NCBI GenBank assembly: GCA_025356075.1
Contig: JANXUT010000025.1
Coordinates: 62,001 to 126,000, forward strand
Length of the DNA: 64,000 bases
Source: Pseudomonadota bacterium
Lineage (GTDB): Bacteria > Pseudomonadota > Gammaproteobacteria > Steroidobacterales > Steroidobacteraceae
Direction: 5' to 3'
The notes below the pieces were generated by a model. The model worked only from the letters and a program-made list of their open reading frames with translations, was not told where the DNA came from and searched no databases. Numbering within the stretch: the first letter of the stretch is position 1; every line of letters starts with the position of its first letter. A program made the position numbers and the translations under genes. This document shows, piece by piece, positions 33,601 through 42,289 of this stretch.

Positions 33601-34719
33601 ATGAAGACGTTGGGCGCGCGGGCGAACGGATTGCGACTCGAGCGAATGCAGGCTTCGCCACTCTGGGCCGGCGCTGGCTTTCGCAACGTCTACCCGGTCA
33701 TCCCGGGGCTTCGCGACCTGAGCGTCCCCTCCCCTACGCTGACCGAGTTCCTGCTCTGCACGGGTCGGCGCGTCCCGCGCGGGCCGCTGCCGTCGGTCGA
33801 CCCGCGCGAGGGCTGGCGGCGACCGCCGGCCAGCGGCCTTCGCGCGACCTGGCTCGGTCACTCGACGGTGCTGCTCGAGATTGACGGCTATCGCGTGGTC
33901 ACCGACCCCGTGTGGGGGCCGCGCGCCTCGCCGTCGCGCCTGATAGGACCGAAGCGCTTCCAGCCCGTCCCGATCGCGCTCAAGGCAATGCCGCCGATCG
34001 ACGCGTTCGTCATTTCGCACGATCACTACGACCACCTCGACTTTCCGACGATCCGCGAACTCAGGAAATCCGCCGTCCCGATCATCACGTCGCTTGGTGT
34101 CGGCGCGCATCTGGAAGCGTGGGGAATCGCGGCCGAGCGTATCGTCGAACTCGACTGGTGGGAGGCCCACACGCTGCCGGGCACGGGCCTCAGCGTGACT
34201 GCCGCGCCGTCCCAGCATTTCTCGGGTCGTGGACTCAAAGATCGGAACGCAACCCTGTGGTCCTCGATGGTGATCCGCGGCCCGCGCCACGCGGTGTTCT
34301 TCAGCGGCGACACGGGGCTGACGACCGAATACCAGTCGATCAAGTCGAAGCTTGGGCCCTTCGACCTCGTCATGCTCGAGGTTGGCGCCCACCATCCGTC
34401 ATGGGGCGACATCCACTTGGGGCCGGAGAATGCGCTCAAGGCGCATGCGCTCCTCGGCGACGTCCCGTTCCTGCCAATCCACTGGGGCACGTTCGCGCTC
34501 GCCGTCCACGACTGGGACGTGCCGGCGGAGACGCTGCTCCGGCTCGGCCCGGCCACCAACGCGCGCCTGCGGATGCCGCGAATCGGCGAGGCGATGGAGC
34601 CTGGCGAGGAACGACCGCTCGTGCCGTGGTGGCGCGAGGTCGATGCAAAGGGCGCACCGGCGGATGCGCCTCCCGGGCATTTCAGCCTGCCGAAGGCGAT
34701 GCCGTGGCCATTCGACTAG
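33601..34719 (+). CDS. MBL-fold metallo-hydrolase (UlaG/NAPE-PLD-like)
   Basis: 372 residues from ATG 33601 with AGGA upstream. Seen: ATWLGHSTVLLEIDGYRVVTDPVWG, the zinc motif SHDHYDHLDFPT (HxHxDH), SQHFSGRGLKDRNATLWSS, FFSGDTGLTTEY and the C-terminal histidine in IHWGTF. The GRGLxDRNxTLW block is typical of the group related to N-acyl-phosphatidylethanolamine phospholipase D, so a phospholipid-like substrate is plausible. No signal peptide is clear. Confidence 0.88.
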   Translation: MKTLGARANGLRLERMQASPLWAGAGFRNVYPVIPGLRDLSVPSPTLTEFLLCTGRRVPRGPLPSVDPREGWRRPPASGLRATWLGHSTVLLEIDGYRVVTDPVWGPRASPSRLIGPKRFQPVPIALKAMPPIDAFVISHDHYDHLDFPTIRELRKSAVPIITSLGVGAHLEAWGIAAERIVELDWWEAHTLPGTGLSVTAAPSQHFSGRGLKDRNATLWSSMVIRGPRHAVFFSGDTGLTTEYQSIKSKLGPFDLVMLEVGAHHPSWGDIHLGPENALKAHALLGDVPFLPIHWGTFALAVHDWDVPAETLLRLGPATNARLRMPRIGEAMEPGEERPLVPWWREVDAKGAPADAPPGHFSLPKAMPWPFD

Positions 34720-34774
34720 CGCGATCGAAAATCAACGTTCGACAGGCTAAGTGCCTACAAGGTGGAGAGCCGAC

Positions 34775-34987
34775 ATGGAAAACCATCTGACGCTCGAGGA
34801 CTGGACGACGCTCGCCAAGGCGCGCGACCGGGCCAAACGGGGCCTGCCGCCCTCAATGTCCGCGGCCCAAGCGGACCTCTTCAAGGCGCGCGGGTTCATG
34901 ATCCCCTCCCCGCACGGGCGCGGTGGGTGGATCATCACCGATGCGGGAAAGCACGCCGTCACGAACTGGGAACGCAGCCGCCGGTAG
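34775..34987 (+). CDS. Small conserved-looking hypothetical protein
   Basis: 70 residues from ATG 34775 with GGTGGAGAG 6-14 bases upstream. Reads LTLEDWTTLAKARDRAKRG, then SAAQADLFKARGFMIPS and WIITDAGKHAV. The helix-helix-strand order with a terminal TxAGxxAV resembles half of a winged-helix domain, but is too short to call. Good Shine-Dalgarno and codon use support expression. Confidence 0.6.
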   Translation: MENHLTLEDWTTLAKARDRAKRGLPPSMSAAQADLFKARGFMIPSPHGRGGWIITDAGKHAVTNWERSRR

Positions 34988-35013
34988 CGGCGCTGTTTCA
35001 GCCGGCGGGCCGG

Positions 35014-35877
35014 CTAGCGCTGGAGTGCCGACGCGGGCAGGGGGACTCCCAGGAGTTCCGACCACTGCTGATCGGTCAGCAACGCGCTCCAGCTGTTGTG
35101 GCTGGCGTCGGCCAACTCAACAACGACCGTCTCGCCCCGCGCCCGTGCGTGCTCGGCGAGCGCGCGCCCCTGCCCGGCTCCGACAACCTGGTCATTCCCG
35201 GCGACCAGGATCGCGACCGGCCCGGCATACCGGGGTAGCGCTGCCGCGGAATCGAATCGATCACGGAGCAGGTACCGCGCCGGTAGGAACGGATACGCGC
35301 GGGCGGCCGTTTCGGCGAGGCTGAGGAACGGCGTCAGCAGCACGAGCCGGGCCGCCTGCGGACGCGTCTGGCCGGTCGCGACCTGCACGGCGACGCCACT
35401 ACCAAGCGACTCGCCTACGATGAGGATCGGCGAGCCCGGATACGTCGATGCCACTTTTTCGAACAGAGCGGTTGCATCGCCGACCAGCGCCCTCTCCGAC
35501 GGAGAGCCGGCCCGCGCACCGTAGCCTGGGTATTCCGCGAGCACGAGCCGAAGGCCCCGACGCGTGAATTCCGGTGCCATGTACGCGCGGTCGAGTCCAA
35601 GGCCGGCGTTGCCGTGAAACAGAATTGCGGTTCCCGCGATTGCGACTGTGCCCGCAGGTTCAATTACGACCGCGTCGAACGGATCGAGGAGCGCTGCCCC
35701 ACCGCCGAGCGCACCTTTGACCGCGGCGTCGAACTGCGCGCGCGGCAGGCGCGTCGGAAAGTAGATGAGGCTGCGCTGGAAGACGAATAGCGCGCCTAGC
35801 AGGAACACGATGCAGCCGACCAACATGACCATTCGGCGTATCCAGAAGCGTCGGGTGCGAAGCGTGGAAAGGGGCAT
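35014..35877 (-). CDS. Membrane-anchored alpha/beta hydrolase
   Basis: 287 residues. One N-terminal membrane helix (about 15-33, MVMLVGCIVFLLGALFVF) tethers a hydrolase domain: ILFHGNAG (oxyanion hole), AEYPGYGARAG, nucleophile GESLGSGVAVQ, aspartate in VAGNDQVVG and histidine in DASHNSW. This layout matches the family of YkbB/BEM46-like serine hydrolases. Substrate unknown. Isolated gene. Confidence 0.85.
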   Translation of the reverse strand: MPLSTLRTRRFWIRRMVMLVGCIVFLLGALFVFQRSLIYFPTRLPRAQFDAAVKGALGGGAALLDPFDAVVIEPAGTVAIAGTAILFHGNAGLGLDRAYMAPEFTRRGLRLVLAEYPGYGARAGSPSERALVGDATALFEKVASTYPGSPILIVGESLGSGVAVQVATGQTRPQAARLVLLTPFLSLAETAARAYPFLPARYLLRDRFDSAAALPRYAGPVAILVAGNDQVVGAGQGRALAEHARARGETVVVELADASHNSWSALLTDQQWSELLGVPLPASALQR

Positions 35878-35985
35878 CGGGATCAGTCGCTGTGAGTCTG
35901 CGCGCCGCGCGCATCGCCCGCGGTGCTCACGGTGAACGCCTCTGTTGTTCGCGGTCGGCGGTGACTTGAGAGGATTGAGTCCCGC

Positions 35986-36360
35986 CTAGCAAGTCGAATG
36001 GAAGAGTCCGCCTACCGCGCACCCTTCGCCAACCAGTCGATTGTAGGTTGCGACCGCCTCACGCGTCTCGAGGACGTGCACGGGAATCTTGAGCGCCGCG
36101 AGATGCGCCAGCGCCGCCGGGCAGGTTTGCAGGACGAGCTGCATGCCGCGCGACAGTACGAGCACCTCCGCCGCGTGCTCGAGCAGCTCATCGACATCGG
36201 CGATCTGGATCCCGGGGACATGGTGCGTGTTCGTTTCGGCCCAGTCCCAGCCGCGGCCGCCACCCGGCCATAGCTTGAAGTCGCGCCCCTCGCCGAGCCC
36301 TTCGACCCGGACGAGCCCCCACTCCACGTGCTCGATTCGCGGCGAACGTCGCCCGGTCAC
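35986..36360 (-). CDS. Mth938-like (AAMDC/DUF498) domain protein
   Basis: 124 residues from GTG 36360, which follows GGGGGATCA; a frame start at 36414 is possible. Blocks RIEHVEWGLVRVEGLGEGRD, KLWPGGGRGWDWAETNTHHVPGIQ and EVLVLSRGMQLVLQ match the Mth938-like fold; the C-terminal part (ETREAVATYNRLVGEG) is also typical. Function of the family is not settled, though bacterial copies have been linked to complex I assembly or ubiquinone-related roles in some annotations. Confidence 0.8.
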   Translation of the reverse strand: MTGRRSPRIEHVEWGLVRVEGLGEGRDFKLWPGGGRGWDWAETNTHHVPGIQIADVDELLEHAAEVLVLSRGMQLVLQTCPAALAHLAALKIPVHVLETREAVATYNRLVGEGCAVGGLFHSTC

Positions 36361-36450
36361 CTGATCCCCCGGCCCGCTACAGCGTGATGCTGACCGTCCG
36401 GACGGTAGCACCAACGAAGGGCGCAGGTCGGTCGCCGTGGTCTGCGGATG

Positions 36451-37056
36451 CTATTCGGGCTCCGGTAGCCGCGCGGGGTCGGAGGCCGACAGCACATCGC
36501 GGGCCCAATCCATCCGCTTCCACCCAGGGACCGGCGTGCGGATCTGCTCGCGCGGCACGAACCTCGACCGCTCGACCAGCTGCATCTTGTGGATGTAGCG
36601 CGGGCAGTTCGGAAAGACTTCCCGCACCGAAACCTTCACGATGAACTCCGCCCCCGGAAACGGCGCGCCGAGCGAGCTCGCATCCTCGAGCTGTGCGATG
36701 CCGTTGAGTCGCATCCGCTTCTGGTTCTCGAAGTCGATGAACAGCATTCCGACATTCGCGTTCTCGAGCGTGTTGCCCATCGACAGGTACATGCCGTTTC
36801 CGTTGTAGTTCGGAAACGCGATCGTCGCTGGGTCTATGACCCGCACGAACCCGGGATCACCACCCTTGTAGGAGCAGTTGGGACGCCCGTCGCGATCGAC
36901 CGTGGCGAGGAAGAACATGTCCATGCGCTCGATGAAGGCGCGGTCATCCTCGGTCACGTGGTCGTGACACAAGCGTTCTTCGATCCGATCCGCCAGGCGC
37001 ACCGTGTCGAACTGGCGCTGCAGCCGGCGGTGACCGTCCCCGAACATGTTCGACAT
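36451..37056 (-). CDS. Pyridoxamine 5'-phosphate oxidase-related flavin-binding protein
   Basis: 201 residues from ATG 37056. Split-barrel fold: FIERMDMFFLATVDRDGRPNCSYKGG, then FVRVIDPATIAFPNYNGNGMYLSMGN and NVGMLFIDF. The GRPNCSYKGGxPGFV block marks the FMN/F420 split-barrel group rather than true PdxH. Follows the cupin gene by 53 bases and is probably in one operon with it, divergent from the TetR gene at 37634. Confidence 0.85.
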   Translation of the reverse strand: MSNMFGDGHRRLQRQFDTVRLADRIEERLCHDHVTEDDRAFIERMDMFFLATVDRDGRPNCSYKGGDPGFVRVIDPATIAFPNYNGNGMYLSMGNTLENANVGMLFIDFENQKRMRLNGIAQLEDASSLGAPFPGAEFIVKVSVREVFPNCPRYIHKMQLVERSRFVPREQIRTPVPGWKRMDWARDVLSASDPARLPEPE

Positions 37057-37109
37057 CCCGCCTCCCGGTGGCCCCGCCGCCGCCCGGGCGCGGCGTGGGC
37101 CTGGCTCCT

Positions 37110-37481
37110 TCAGCGCGCCTTCGCGTAGTTGCTCGCGCCGAACCAATCGACGACGACCGCAGGCTCGTTGCCGACGACCCAGGCGTCGTGTCCCTTCGGG
37201 AGCGAGGTGATATCGCCGGGGCCGGCAATGAACTCGGTGCCGTCATCCATGCGGATCGCGAGCTTTCCAGACACGTGGTACTGGAAATGCGGCGCTTCGC
37301 AGCTTGAGGTCTTCGCGATCGGCTGGACGTGCGTCGACCAGCGCCAGCCGGGCTCGAAAACGAGCCGTCCGACCTCGGCCCCGCCGACTGTCAGGATCTC
37401 GGCCTTGCCCTTCGGGAACGATCGTACTTCCTCGGGCTTCTGGAACGACTTGTGCTCGGTATGCTGATGCTGGGCATGCAT
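37110..37481 (-). CDS. Cupin-domain protein
   Basis: 123 residues from ATG 37481 (AAGGGGAGAG upstream). Single cupin barrel: FEPGWRWSTHVQPI, FQYHVSGKLAIRMDDGTEF, PGDITSLPKGHDAWVVGNEP. The histidines in THVQPI and APHFQYHVSG can bind a metal. First gene of a minus-strand pair with the PNPOx-like gene; both probably repressed by the divergent TetR protein. Confidence 0.83.
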   Translation of the reverse strand: MHAQHQHTEHKSFQKPEEVRSFPKGKAEILTVGGAEVGRLVFEPGWRWSTHVQPIAKTSSCEAPHFQYHVSGKLAIRMDDGTEFIAGPGDITSLPKGHDAWVVGNEPAVVVDWFGASNYAKAR

Positions 37482-37604
37482 GTGACTCTCCCCTTGGTTA
37501 GCTGGCACCATTCATGGACTCGACGTCCTCGCCGCAGTACCCGGATCCCCGCTCGCGGCTCGCATCACGGGTTCGGTCGGTTCGGCACGTCGCAGTTTGT
37601 TTTT

Positions 37605-37618
37605 ACCTACTAGTAGGT
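37605..37618. promoter_or_regulatory. Perfect 14-bp palindrome, likely TetR operator
   Basis: ACCTACTAGTAGGT lies between the divergent cupin and TetR genes. It sits between TTTGTT and TAATAT hexamers 17 bases apart on the plus strand, so binding there would block transcription of the TetR gene. Confidence 0.65.
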
Positions 37619-37633
37619 TAATATCACGTGGCC

Positions 37634-38293
37634 ATGATGAAAGCAACACGCCGCCCCCCGGGCGCGCCGGCTCGGGCAGCCGGCACTAGCGAGGCGATCC
37701 TCGATACGGCCGAGCGACTCGTGCAGACGCGCGGCTACAACGGCTTCAGCTACGCCGACATCGCCGCCGAACTCGGCGTGACCAAGGCGAGCCTCCACTA
37801 CCACTACGCCTCGAAGGCGGAGCTCGGCCGCGTGCTGATCGAGCGGTACCACGCCGCGTTCATGGCCGCGCTTGCCGTGATCGACGCGGAAGTTGCAGCG
37901 CCGTGCGAGAAGCTCGAGCGCTACGTCGGGCTCTACGATGGCGTCATGCGCAACGACCGGATGTGCCTGTGCGGAATGCTCGCGGCCGAGCACCGCACGT
38001 TGCCGGCGACGATGCAGGCGCTGCTCCAGCAGTTCTTCGACGCGAACGAGATTTGGCTCACCGGCGTCCTCGAGCAGGGAGTGCGCTCGGGCGCGTTCGC
38101 CTTCGGCGAGCGGCCGCGCGAGCGGGCACGCGTCGTGCTCGGTGCGCTCGAGGGAGCGATGCTGGTGGCGCGCTCGTACGAGGACCCGCGGCGCTTTCGC
38201 GCCGCGGCCGACTACGTGCTGGCGGATCTGTGCAAGCGGAGCGCGCCAGTCGCACGCGCTGGCTCCGGGCGCGGACGGCGCGCGCGCGGCTAG
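37634..38293 (+). CDS. TetR/AcrR family transcriptional regulator
   Basis: 219 residues from ATG 37634 (GTG 37628 also possible). N-terminal HTH: ILDTAERLVQTRGYNGFSYA then DIAAELGVTKASLHYHYASK. C-terminal ligand domain has a CLCGMLAAEHRTLP segment with two cysteines that could sense an electrophile, as in AcuR/NemR-like members (inference). The palindrome at 37605-37618 is its probable site. Confidence 0.88.
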   Translation: MMKATRRPPGAPARAAGTSEAILDTAERLVQTRGYNGFSYADIAAELGVTKASLHYHYASKAELGRVLIERYHAAFMAALAVIDAEVAAPCEKLERYVGLYDGVMRNDRMCLCGMLAAEHRTLPATMQALLQQFFDANEIWLTGVLEQGVRSGAFAFGERPRERARVVLGALEGAMLVARSYEDPRRFRAAADYVLADLCKRSAPVARAGSGRGRRARG

Positions 38294-38324
38294 CAGCTTT
38301 CGGCGACGCGCGCCCGACGGCGGC

Positions 38325-38783
38325 CTACCGCTCCGGCGTGCGCGCGAACACGAGCAGTGTTGAACTCGCGGAGGCGCACAGCCGACCCTGGCCGTCGAAC
38401 AACTTCGCTTCCGCGAACGCGACCCGCCGCCCAACCGTCGTCGCCACGCCCTCCGCGCGGACGGGCCCTGAATCGACGGTCAGGCCGCGGTGGTAGGACA
38501 CCTTGAGCTCGAGCGTCGTGTAGGCCTGCTCGGCCGACAAGCTCGCATGCACCGCGCAGCCGCACGCCGAATCGAGCAGCGTCGCCGCGTAACCGCCGTG
38601 TATCGCGCCGAGCGGATTGTAGGCGTGGGCGCCCGGCGTGCCGACGAACACGGCGCGGCCCTTCTCGACCTCGGCAAGCCTGAAATCAAGCGTCGCCGCG
38701 ATCGGCGGTCGCCCGCCGCTTCCGATCATCGCGCGCAGTTGCTCGAGCCCGCTCAGGCCGGAATGGGTCTCGTTGAGATTCAT
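38325..38783 (-). CDS. PaaI family hotdog thioesterase
   Basis: 152 residues. Hydrolyses acyl- or aryl-CoA thioesters. Seen: YNPLGAIHGGYAATLLDSACGCAVHA, whose HGG and downstream D mark the PaaI/HGG-type hotdog domain, then TLELKVSYHRGLT. ATG overlaps the stop of the TetR gene upstream (ATGA), so both are transcribed together. Confidence 0.85.
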   Translation of the reverse strand: MNLNETHSGLSGLEQLRAMIGSGGRPPIAATLDFRLAEVEKGRAVFVGTPGAHAYNPLGAIHGGYAATLLDSACGCAVHASLSAEQAYTTLELKVSYHRGLTVDSGPVRAEGVATTVGRRVAFAEAKLFDGQGRLCASASSTLLVFARTPER

Positions 38784-39373
38784 GCCGCCGCTCCGAGGCC
38801 GAGCCGCGCCTTGATGCTCGCGCGCGAGACCGCGAGGATCGCCTGCGACCGCTCCTCGTCCGCGATCGCGCGCGCCAACGCGAGCGCACCGACGAGTTCG
38901 GAAACCGCCGATACGGCGAGGGACTCAGGGTCCGCGTGGCCGAGCTTACCGATGAGGCGCGCGAGCGCGGCGGGCAGGCGCTTCGCGCCTTCGGTAAAGC
39001 GCGCGCGCGCCTCCGCCGGCAACCGCGGCAGGTCGCCGGATAGCGCCGCGAGCGCACAGCCGCGTCCGGGTGCATCGCGGTGCGCGAGCGACAGGTACGA
39101 ATCGATGTAGGCCGCGAGTGCCGCCGCCGGCGGAAGGCCCGCGGTCTTGCGCTCGAAGCGCGCGATCATCCGATCGAACATGTAGCTGATCGCGCAGGCG
39201 ACAAGCTCATCCTTCGAGCCGAAGTGGGCGTAGAATCCGCCGTGCGTGAGGCCGAGCTCGGCCATCACTTCGGCGACGCCGACGCGATCTGGCCCCTTCG
39301 TGCGGATTGCGCTTGCGGCCTCGGCCAGGATCCGCTGGTGGGTCCGTTCCTTGTGCTCGGCGTCGTAGCGCAT
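38780..39373 (-). CDS. TetR family regulator of the adjacent efflux locus
   Basis: 197 residues. HTH: RILAEAASAIRTKGPDRVGV, then VMAELGLTHGGFYAHFGSKDEL. C-terminal region with HRDAPGRGCALAALSGDLPR is typical of the TetR_C group that regulates multidrug efflux. An 18-bp palindromic motif lies 17 bases before its start and two more lie between the divergent HlyD and MFS genes, so autorepression and repression of the pump are likely. Confidence 0.88.
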   Translation of the reverse strand: MRYDAEHKERTHQRILAEAASAIRTKGPDRVGVAEVMAELGLTHGGFYAHFGSKDELVACAISYMFDRMIARFERKTAGLPPAAALAAYIDSYLSLAHRDAPGRGCALAALSGDLPRLPAEARARFTEGAKRLPAALARLIGKLGHADPESLAVSAVSELVGALALARAIADEERSQAILAVSRASIKARLGLGAAA

Positions 39374-39389
39374 CGGCGGCTCCGTCTCT

Positions 39390-39407
39390 ATATGACAGCG
39401 ATAATAT
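39390..39407. promoter_or_regulatory. Efflux TetR operator, copy 1
   Basis: ATATGACAGCGATAATAT, an imperfect 18-bp palindrome just upstream of the TetR start codon. Shares ATATGA...CG..ATAT with the two copies at 40642-40673. Confidence 0.6.
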
Positions 39408-39435
39408 CGGATGTGCCCGGGCTGGCGCAGCGGCC

Positions 39436-40587
39436 TCAGGGCCCCTGCAGCATGACCTTGGCGGTCACCGACAGCCCCGGACGCAGCCGCTCGACGTCGG
39501 GCTGGCGCGCATCGAAGCGGATCCTGACGGGCACCCTCTGCACGATCTTGGTGAAGTTGCCGGTGCCGGGCTCAAACGGCAGCAGCGCGAACTGCGACCC
39601 CGAGCCAGGCGCGAGGCTCTCGACGATGCCGGTCAACGGGCGCGACGACAACGCATCCACCTGCACCGAGGCGCGCTGCCCGACGCGCATCCGCGCGGTC
39701 TGTGTTTCCTTGAAGTTGGCCGTGACGTAGAGCGCCTTGAGCGGCACCAGGGTCAGGAGTCGCGACCCCGGCTGCACGTAGTCACCCTGCTGCACCTGCC
39801 GGTTGCCGACCACGCCGTCGATCGGCGCGAGCACGAGCGCGTGCCGCTGGTCCTGGAGTGCAAGTGCGAGCGCGGCGCGGGCCCGGTCAACCGTGGCGTC
39901 GGCCTTGCCAAGCGCTGCGGCGAGCGTCGCGCGCCGCGCCGCCGTGACGTTGACCGTCTCGCGCGCGACGTTCAGTAGTGCGGTCGAGCGCACCACGTCC
40001 TGCTCGGCCGTGATCGCGCCCGCGCGGACGGCGTCCGCCTCGCGGCGCGCGACGGCGCCCGTCACCACGAGCGCCTCGAACCGGCGCGTGTCGGCGAGCG
40101 CGCGCTCCGACTCGGCGCTCGCCGAGCGGATGACCGTCTCGGCGGCGCCGACGTTCGCATCCGCGAGCCGGCGCTCCGACTCGAGGCTGATAATCGCAGC
40201 GTTCGCCGCGGCAACGCCGGCTTCGGCGTCGGCAAGGTCGGCTCGCGCGGTCGCGACGCGTGCGTCGAACTCCTCCGCGTCGATGCGCACCAGCGCATCA
40301 CCCGCGTGCACCGCCTGGTTGTCCGTGACGAGTACTTCAGCGACGAGCCCGCGCACCTTCGGCGCGACGGTCGTCGTGTTCGCGCCGATGTAGGCGTCGT
40401 CGGTGCTCTCGCTCGAGCCCGGCGCGCGGATCCAGCCAATGCCACCGAGGGCGACGAGCGCCGCAAGGCCGGTCGCGAGTAGCGCGCGCCGCGACGGGCG
40501 CCCCGGCGAGGGCGTGACTGGGGCGCGCTTCGCCGCCTCGATGCTGACGGCCTCGCCGGTCTCCTGCCGAACTGCTGCCGTGCTCAT
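39436..40587 (-). CDS. HlyD/EmrA-type membrane fusion protein
   Basis: 383 residues from ATG 40587 (CGAGGAGG upstream; the frame is open to 40671). One membrane anchor (about 40-58), then STDDAYIGANTTTVAPKVRG (lipoyl domain start), a long alpha-helical hairpin (about 115-250) and LAPIDGVVGNRQVQQGDYV. Periplasmic adaptor that links the inner-membrane pump encoded divergently at 40695 with an outer-membrane channel not present here. Confidence 0.9.
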   Translation of the reverse strand: MSTAAVRQETGEAVSIEAAKRAPVTPSPGRPSRRALLATGLAALVALGGIGWIRAPGSSESTDDAYIGANTTTVAPKVRGLVAEVLVTDNQAVHAGDALVRIDAEEFDARVATARADLADAEAGVAAANAAIISLESERRLADANVGAAETVIRSASAESERALADTRRFEALVVTGAVARREADAVRAGAITAEQDVVRSTALLNVARETVNVTAARRATLAAALGKADATVDRARAALALALQDQRHALVLAPIDGVVGNRQVQQGDYVQPGSRLLTLVPLKALYVTANFKETQTARMRVGQRASVQVDALSSRPLTGIVESLAPGSGSQFALLPFEPGTGNFTKIVQRVPVRIRFDARQPDVERLRPGLSVTAKVMLQGP

Positions 40588-40629
40588 GCCGACCTCCTCG
40601 CGTTCCCGGTCCGCGCGGGCTCCGGGGGC

Positions 40630-40659
40630 TTGCAAAACTTCATATGACGATCGTAATAT
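40630..40659 (+). promoter_or_regulatory. Candidate promoter of the MFS pump gene
   Basis: TTGCAA (40630-40635), 18-base spacer, TAATAT (40654-40659). Both operator copies cover the -10 and start region, so TetR binding would shut it off. Confidence 0.5.
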
Positions 40660-40673
40660 GATAGTCGTCATAT
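40642..40673. promoter_or_regulatory. Tandem efflux TetR operators, copies 2 and 3
   Basis: ATATGACGATCGTAATAT (40642-40659) and ATATGATAGTCGTCATAT (40656-40673) overlap by four bases. The outer arms form a 9-bp inverted repeat. They lie between the divergent HlyD-type and MFS genes and cover both promoters. Confidence 0.65.
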
Positions 40674-40694
40674 AGTCAAGGGGCGGCCTGTCCG

Positions 40695-42287
40695 GTGACC
40701 AAATCCATCAGCGCGGCGAATGCGCCGCTCGATCCGGCGAGCTGGCCGATCTCTCGTAAGTTCCTGATTTTTGGGATCTTGGCGTTCGGCCAGTTCATGG
40801 CCCTGCTCGACATCCAGATCGTCGCGGCGTCCCTGAATGATCTGCAGGCCGGGCTCTCGGCCGGGCCGGACGAGATCAGTTGGGTCCAGACCGCCTACCT
40901 GATGGCGGAACTCGTGATGATCCCGTTCTCGGCATTCCTCGCCCAGGCGCTCTCGACCCGCTGGCTGTTTGCTCTCTCGGCCGGGCTATTCACCCTGTCG
41001 AGCGTCGCGTGCGGCTTCGCCTGGAACTTCAAATCGATGATCGCCTTTCGCGTGCTGCAGGGCTTCACCGGTGGCGCGATGATCCCGACCGTGTTCGCGG
41101 TCGGCTTCACGCTCTTCTCCGGCAAGGAGCGCGCGCTCATCCCCGCGATCCTCGGCATGGTCTCGGTCCTCGCGCCGACCTTGGGTCCCACGGTCGGCGG
41201 CTTGATCACGCAGTCGATCGACTGGCGCTGGATCTTCTTCATCAATGTCGTGCCGGGCATCGCCGTCACCGTGCTCGCGTTCAGGCTCGTACGGATCGAC
41301 CGCGCCGAGCCCGGTCTCCTCAAGCGGATCGACTGGAGCCAGCTGATCGCGATGGCGCTATTCCTCGGCGGACTGGAGTACGCGCTCGAGGAAGGGCCGC
41401 GGCTCGACTGGTTCGGCGACTCCCGGATCGTGATCGCGGCGTGGGTGGCGCTCGTCGCGTTCGTCCTCTTCCTCGAGCGCGCGTTCTACTCCGCCTCGCC
41501 GATCGTCAGGCTCTCGCCGTTCCGAAAACCGACCTTCGTGTTCGCGTGCGTCTTCAACCTCGTCATCGGATTCGGGATCTATTCATCGACGTACCTCGTG
41601 CCCGTGTTTCTCGGTCGCGTGCGCGGCTACGACAGCCTTCAGATCGGCACGACGGTCTTCGTCGTCGGCTGCGCCCAGCTCCTCAGCACCGTCATCGCGG
41701 CACGGCTGTCGGAGGTCATCGACCGGCGCGTCGTGATCACCGCGGGACTCTCGCTCTTCGCCTTGAGCCTCTGGCTTACCTCCCATCTCACGAGTGCGTG
41801 GGGATTCGGCGAGCTGCTCGTGCCGCAGCTCGTGCGCGGCCTTGCGGTCATGCTTTGCATCGTGCCGAGCGTCGGCATGGCGCTGTCGGTGTTCCAGGGT
41901 CCGGAGCTGCGTTCGGCGTCGGGGCTGTTCAACCTCATGCGGAACCTCGGCGGCGCGGTCGGCATCGCGGTCGTCAACACCTGGCTCCAGGATAACGCGC
42001 GTCTCGAGACGGCGCGCCTCGGCGAGTCCCTCGGTCAAAGCGCCGGCGCCGTGACCGCGGCCGTCACCGAGCTCAGCCACCGGCTCGCGACGGTGACTCC
42101 CGACGCCGCGCAGGCACTCATGATGGCGCGCACGCTGATCGGTCGGACGGTCGGTCGCGAGGCGCTCACCCTCGCCTTCGATGACGTGTTCCGGCTGATG
42201 GCCTGGATCTTCATCGCGGCACTCGTCATGGTGCCGTTCGCGAAGTCGGCGGGAAGCAGCGCGGCGCCTCCCGCCGAGGCTCACTGA
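40695..42287 (+). CDS. EmrB/QacA-type MFS drug transporter (14 spans)
   Basis: 530 residues from GTG 40695. DHA2-family proton antiporter. Seen: FGQFMALLDIQIVAASLNDL (span 1, motif D1), SWVQTAYLMAELVMIPFSAFLAQALSTRWLF (motif A region), and LAPTLGPTVGGLI (motif C) before FFINVVPGI. Pairs with the adaptor at 39436 to form a tripartite pump for hydrophobic drugs. Ends three bases before the convergent CDF gene. Confidence 0.92.
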   Translation: MTKSISAANAPLDPASWPISRKFLIFGILAFGQFMALLDIQIVAASLNDLQAGLSAGPDEISWVQTAYLMAELVMIPFSAFLAQALSTRWLFALSAGLFTLSSVACGFAWNFKSMIAFRVLQGFTGGAMIPTVFAVGFTLFSGKERALIPAILGMVSVLAPTLGPTVGGLITQSIDWRWIFFINVVPGIAVTVLAFRLVRIDRAEPGLLKRIDWSQLIAMALFLGGLEYALEEGPRLDWFGDSRIVIAAWVALVAFVLFLERAFYSASPIVRLSPFRKPTFVFACVFNLVIGFGIYSSTYLVPVFLGRVRGYDSLQIGTTVFVVGCAQLLSTVIAARLSEVIDRRVVITAGLSLFALSLWLTSHLTSAWGFGELLVPQLVRGLAVMLCIVPSVGMALSVFQGPELRSASGLFNLMRNLGGAVGIAVVNTWLQDNARLETARLGESLGQSAGAVTAAVTELSHRLATVTPDAAQALMMARTLIGRTVGREALTLAFDDVFRLMAWIFIAALVMVPFAKSAGSSAAPPAEAH

Positions 42288-42289
42288 GG

